From Flavobacteriales bacterium UBA6051 (GTDB lineage Bacteria > Bacteroidota > Bacteroidia > Flavobacteriales_D > Crocinitomicaceae): a stretch of DNA of 64,000 bases. The stretch spans positions 341,397 to 405,396 of the forward strand of contig DIYP01000007.1 in assembly GCA_002427735.1 (NCBI GenBank). The letters are read 5' to 3'. Position numbers and translations under genes: made by a program. Positions 60,441 through 64,000 of the stretch are shown here, piece by piece (positions within the stretch are counted from its first letter, which is position 1; each line of letters starts with the position of its first letter). Under the pieces are notes generated by a model, which worked only from the letters and a program-made list of their open reading frames with translations, was not told the origin of the DNA and did no database searches.

Positions 60441-62438
60441 TTATTTCTTTTTGCGTTGCTGCATTTGCTCTTGTTGAGCTTTTTGCATTTGCTCTAGTCG
60501 TTCCTGAAACTTCGACTTTGTCTTCTTTTTCGGATTTGAACTAGCATTTGCTTTGCGTTCAGCCATTTTCGCCTTCAGCTTATCCTCATCTACAAAGAAT
60601 CGCTTAATCAAAAGCATGATAACGATTGAAGTAAGGGTAGAGATGAAGTAATAGTAACTTAAACCTGAAGAATAGTTGTTGAAGAAGAAAATCATCATTA
60701 TCGGGAAGAAGTACATGATGATCTTCATGTTTGGCATTCCAGGCTGCTGTGGTGTTGACATGTTGCCACTATTGATCACAGTATAGATGAGCGTTGTTCC
60801 TGCCATCAACAATGTGAATAAACTGATGTGGTCACCATATGGCCAGATATTAAATCCAAAATCATAAATAGAATCGTAAGACGACAAATCTTCCGCCCAT
60901 AAGAATGATTGCTGTCTCAGATCAAAAGTCGATGGGAAGAATCGGAAGACCGCAAGTAGAATAGGCATCTGAATAAGCATAGGAACACAGCCGGCTAATG
61001 GGCTGGCACCGGATTCACGATACAGTGTCATTGTTTCCATTTGCTTCTTCATCGCATCCTCTTTTTCCGGATACTTTTTATTGATTTCCTCAATCTCAGG
61101 TCGAAGAATACGCATCTTAGCCGAGGAAGTATACATCTTCCATTGGATTGGCATCAGTGCAAACTTGAGGATTAGCGTTAGCAATAGTATTGCAATACCA
61201 ATACTCATTCCAGTCGAAGTTAATACTTTAAAGAGTGGTTGAACAGCGTAAATGTTAATCCAACGGAAAAGTCCCCAACCGTAGTTCAATACATCATCGT
61301 ATCCTTGATCATAAGAAGTCAATACTTTATAATCATTTGGACCAAAGAACCAGTTCAAACGAACAGAAGCATTATCAACATTTGTAAGGTTTAAGTTCAA
61401 ATCTGACGAAAAACCTTTCAATCGAGTCCAATTCAAACTGTCACCTTCATCGTAACTGTCAATTTCAAAACGGGATCCATCTTTACCGAATCCATTTTCA
61501 GCACGAAGAAAAGAAGAGAAGTAGCTTTGTTTAAAACTTACCCAATCCACTTTATCTTCAGCGTCCTCCTCAGAGTCTCCCATTTCACTCAACCATGAAA
61601 AACCTTCCTCCTTGTATTTAAAACAAACGGTAGATACACGACGTTGCTCGCTGAAAAGACGTTCTGTTTTCGGAAGTGATGCATTCCAGTTCAACATAAC
61701 GTTCTTAGGCGTTACTTTTCCTGCATAACCGCGAATATTAATAATGTATTCGATGTCGTATGCGTTCGGTTTTAGCTCGTAAACAAACTCAATGCTTTCC
61801 TTATCCTTGCCCTTCAGCTCAAAAACGATCTTGCTTTCTGTTTGAGATTTAACCGAAAACAATTCATCTTTCGTTAAGAGGTCCTTACCATCAAGAGGTA
61901 GGGTAAGGTTGTTCGTAGCGTCTCCCTTTTTGAAGAAGGGTAAAGGAACTTGCTTATTATCATTTTTAGCAAACTCTTTATATGTTTCAAATTCCTTTAA
62001 TCGAACTGCTGCTATCTGTCCACCTTTCGTCGAGAAATCAATAATGAGCTTTTCATTCTCAAGTCGGATATATTCTCCTTTAACTTCTTCCTGAACAACT
62101 TCTACTTGTTCAACTGATGCGCTATCTGCAACTTCTGGTGTTGCCACCTGAGCAATCAATGTATCTTTTCCAGTTATTGTATCTGTGTACATTAATTCGC
62201 CAGTTTCAGCAATCAATTGCTCACCGTTTTCGTCCACCTTAGGCACGAGAGGAGATGAAAGCTCTTCCACATCAAGTGTATCTGAAGCGGCCGCTTCGGC
62301 ATTCGCTTTATCCGCCTCTTCTTGTGCTATGCGGTCTTGTTCCGCTTTAATTTCTTCTTCAGACGGCTGATTAAAAATTGTAAAGACTGATAAGATTAAT
62401 CCTATTAGTACCAGTCCGACAATGGTATTTCTATCCAT
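60441..62438 (-). CDS. yidC: Membrane protein insertase YidC
   Basis: YidC inserts and folds inner-membrane proteins. The 665-residue protein has an N-terminal helix (about 6-22), an acidic region, a large periplasmic beta domain (about 120-400) and the conserved membrane core (about 415-610: IGIAILLLTLILKFALMPIQ, then ASPLAGCVPMLIQMPILLAV). It ends in a Lys/Gln-rich tail for ribosome contact. The order and length match Bacteroidota YidC. It lies 30 bases after pyrG on the same strand. Confidence 0.94.
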   Translation of the reverse strand: MDRNTIVGLVLIGLILSVFTIFNQPSEEEIKAEQDRIAQEEADKANAEAAASDTLDVEELSSPLVPKVDENGEQLIAETGELMYTDTITGKDTLIAQVATPEVADSASVEQVEVVQEEVKGEYIRLENEKLIIDFSTKGGQIAAVRLKEFETYKEFAKNDNKQVPLPFFKKGDATNNLTLPLDGKDLLTKDELFSVKSQTESKIVFELKGKDKESIEFVYELKPNAYDIEYIINIRGYAGKVTPKNVMLNWNASLPKTERLFSEQRRVSTVCFKYKEEGFSWLSEMGDSEEDAEDKVDWVSFKQSYFSSFLRAENGFGKDGSRFEIDSYDEGDSLNWTRLKGFSSDLNLNLTNVDNASVRLNWFFGPNDYKVLTSYDQGYDDVLNYGWGLFRWINIYAVQPLFKVLTSTGMSIGIAILLLTLILKFALMPIQWKMYTSSAKMRILRPEIEEINKKYPEKEDAMKKQMETMTLYRESGASPLAGCVPMLIQMPILLAVFRFFPSTFDLRQQSFLWAEDLSSYDSIYDFGFNIWPYGDHISLFTLLMAGTTLIYTVINSGNMSTPQQPGMPNMKIIMYFFPIMMIFFFNNYSSGLSYYYFISTLTSIVIMLLIKRFFVDEDKLKAKMAERKANASSNPKKKTKSKFQERLEQMQKAQQEQMQQRKKK

Positions 62439-62468
62439 TCTTTATACTTTAAATCTAATGTTCACAGT

Positions 62469-64000
62469 TTATTTATTGTTTAGCGCAGCGTGAACAAATG
62501 CGACAAACAATGGGTGAGGAGCAGCCACCGTACTTTTATACTCTGGATGGAATTGTGCTCCAACAAACCAGGGGTGATTTTCTACTTCGACAACTTCGAC
62601 GAGTCCCGTTTCCGGATTTCTTCCAGTTGCCTTCATTCCGTTATTTTCAAATTCTTCCAAATAATCATTGTTGAACTCATAGCGGTGTCTATGGCGCTCA
62701 GAAATCTTATCAGTGCCATAGGCCTTCGATACTTTAGAGCCGGGTGTCAATTGACATTTATATGCTCCAAGACGCATTGTCCCGCCTTTATCGGAGATGT
62801 CTTCTTGATCGCTCATAATATCGATAACAGGCACTTTACAGCCCTCTACAATTTCGGTTGTATGAGCCTCATTAAGGCCAATAACATTTCTTGCATATTC
62901 AATTACTGCGCACTGCATTCCAAGGCAAATTCCAAGGAATGGGATGTTATTCTCACGAGCGTATCGAACCGTTTCAATCTTTCCGGAAATGCCGCGTGAA
63001 CCAAACCCAGGAGCGACTAAAATTCCATCAAGCCCTTCAAAATGAGCTGATGCATTTTCAGCGTTGACTTTTTCAGAGTGAATCCACTTCACATTTACTT
63101 TCGAGTTATTTGAAACGCCAGCATGGATAAGTGATTCACTAATCGACTTATACGAGTCCTTTAATTCAACATATTTTCCGATCAAACCAATATTTACTTG
63201 GTTTTCAGGGTTTTTTAATCGGTTCAAAAACTCTTTCCAGTTATCGAGGTTAGGAACCGATTTCGTCGGTAAATTCAACTTTTCAAGTACAACTTTGTCC
63301 AATTCCTCTACTTGCATCAAGATCGGAACATCATAAATTGTTTCGGCATCTCTTGACTCGATAACCGCATTCATATTTACGTTACAAAACTTTGCAATCT
63401 TTCGGCGTAGATTCAAATCCAATTCATGTTCCGTTCTACAACAAAGTACATCCGGTTGAACACCAAGTTCGAGCAATTGCTTTACGGAATGCTGCGTAGG
63501 TTTTGTTTTTAACTCGCCGGCTGCAGCAAGGTAAGGAACCAATGTAAGGTGTACAACAATGCAATCATCATCAAACTCCCATTTCATTTGTCTTACAGCC
63601 TCCACATATGGCAGCGATTCGATGTCACCAACCGTACCACCAATTTCCGTTATAACGATATCATAGTTGCCATTCTTTCCCAGTAATTGAATACGTTCTT
63701 TGATCTCATTCGTAATATGAGGAATTACTTGAACCGTTTTTCCTAGGAATTCACCACGTCGCTCTTTTTCAATCACAGATTGGTAAACACGCCCCGTAGT
63801 AATGTTATTCGCTTGAGAAGTTGGAACATTCAAAAATCGCTCATAGTGACCAAGATCCAGATCAGTTTCCGCACCGTCATCCGTCACAAAACACTCACCA
63901 TGTTCATAAGGGTTCAACGTGCCTGGGTCAACATTGATATAAGGATCTAACTTTTGAATGGTCGTAGAATAACCTCTAGCTTGTAATAGTTTCGCAAGTG
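62469..64000 (-). CDS. pyrG: CTP synthase (5' end beyond the window)
   Basis: PyrG makes CTP from UTP, ATP and glutamine. The coding frame runs past base 64000, so the start codon and the N-terminal ATP loop are missing; an internal Met at 63917 is not the start. Seen are DPYINVDPGTLNPYEHGECF, the Mg-binding Asp/Glu region EIGGTVGDIES, and the C-terminal glutamine amidotransferase domain with GICLGMQ (catalytic Cys) and AQFHPEYKS (His/Glu). It is upstream of yidC, a pairing seen in other Bacteroidota. Confidence 0.95.
   Translation of the reverse strand, partial: LAKLLQARGYSTTIQKLDPYINVDPGTLNPYEHGECFVTDDGAETDLDLGHYERFLNVPTSQANNITTGRVYQSVIEKERRGEFLGKTVQVIPHITNEIKERIQLLGKNGNYDIVITEIGGTVGDIESLPYVEAVRQMKWEFDDDCIVVHLTLVPYLAAAGELKTKPTQHSVKQLLELGVQPDVLCCRTEHELDLNLRRKIAKFCNVNMNAVIESRDAETIYDVPILMQVEELDKVVLEKLNLPTKSVPNLDNWKEFLNRLKNPENQVNIGLIGKYVELKDSYKSISESLIHAGVSNNSKVNVKWIHSEKVNAENASAHFEGLDGILVAPGFGSRGISGKIETVRYARENNIPFLGICLGMQCAVIEYARNVIGLNEAHTTEIVEGCKVPVIDIMSDQEDISDKGGTMRLGAYKCQLTPGSKVSKAYGTDKISERHRHRYEFNNDYLEEFENNGMKATGRNPETGLVEVVEVENHPWFVGAQFHPEYKSTVAAPHPLFVAFVHAALNNK

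Overview
The window looks like chromosomal core sequence from a member of the Bacteroidota, most likely order Flavobacteriales. The evidence is an AT-rich composition, starts without Shine-Dalgarno sequences, many promoters of the TAnnTTTG type found in this phylum, two proteins ending in type IX secretion (T9SS) sorting domains, the bacillithiol enzyme BshA, a Porin_10-like outer-membrane protein, DUF3078 and DUF6702 proteins, and many lipoproteins with an SC or AC lipobox. I see no phage, insertion sequence, CRISPR array or rRNA. The only RNA gene is the 3' tail of a tRNA at the left edge. No gap between genes exceeds 300 bases once the 49-codon gene at 31322 is counted.

Layout, left to right. 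1-3000: tRNA tail, rpsT, a porin-like protein and fabG. 3009-7463 (minus): a three-gene operon of a lipoprotein, a small exported protein and a large ABCG-type transporter. 7550-10074 (plus): hemB, a site-2-type membrane protease and a Smr-domain protein. 10068-14192 (minus): two glycosyltransferases, a protein made of 25-residue repeats and an SpmA-SpmB-like membrane protein. 14269-20420 (minus): a glutamine amidotransferase and a TsaC/YciO-type protein, then the mutL operon (small membrane protein, mutL, two rhomboid proteases, an EEP-family hydrolase). 20646-25401: a GH3/beta-lactamase fusion overlapping a PAP2-like membrane protein, facing a CotH-like lipoprotein. 25575-29042: bshA, a thiolase and a DUF3078 protein. 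29130-35705: a VWA membrane protein, a 49-residue protein, then (minus) an acyl-CoA carboxylase, an ElaA acetyltransferase and an M13 peptidase. 35849-41778: pcm, trxB, a DEAD/DEAH helicase, two tandem surface-protein paralogues and a lipoprotein. 41939-44071: five small membrane proteins. 44140-50676: ettA, a VF530 protein, pepD, a DUF3820 protein, a 63-residue protein, an XRE regulator, mnmA and an exported protein. 50747-58687: an AraC-type membrane regulator, an ABC ATPase, an ABC permease fused to an M1 peptidase, a separate M1 peptidase and a DUF6702 protein. 58783-64000: proC, a glycosyltransferase, yidC and pyrG (cut by the window edge).

Most genes are housekeeping or envelope functions in short, tightly packed operons. 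Intrinsic terminators close many of them, often shared between convergent genes. The most unusual features are five items. (1) Two paralogues at 39303-41148 carry an N-terminal four-cysteine domain, an internal lipobox and a T9SS tail. (2) A family of ATTTACA-N2-TGTAAAT palindromes surrounds the XRE gene and mnmA. (3) A set of TAnnTTTG boxes ends only 4-6 bases before start codons, suggesting leaderless mRNAs. (4) One protein has four exact-length 25-residue repeats. (5) MutL has lost the DQHA-type nuclease motif.
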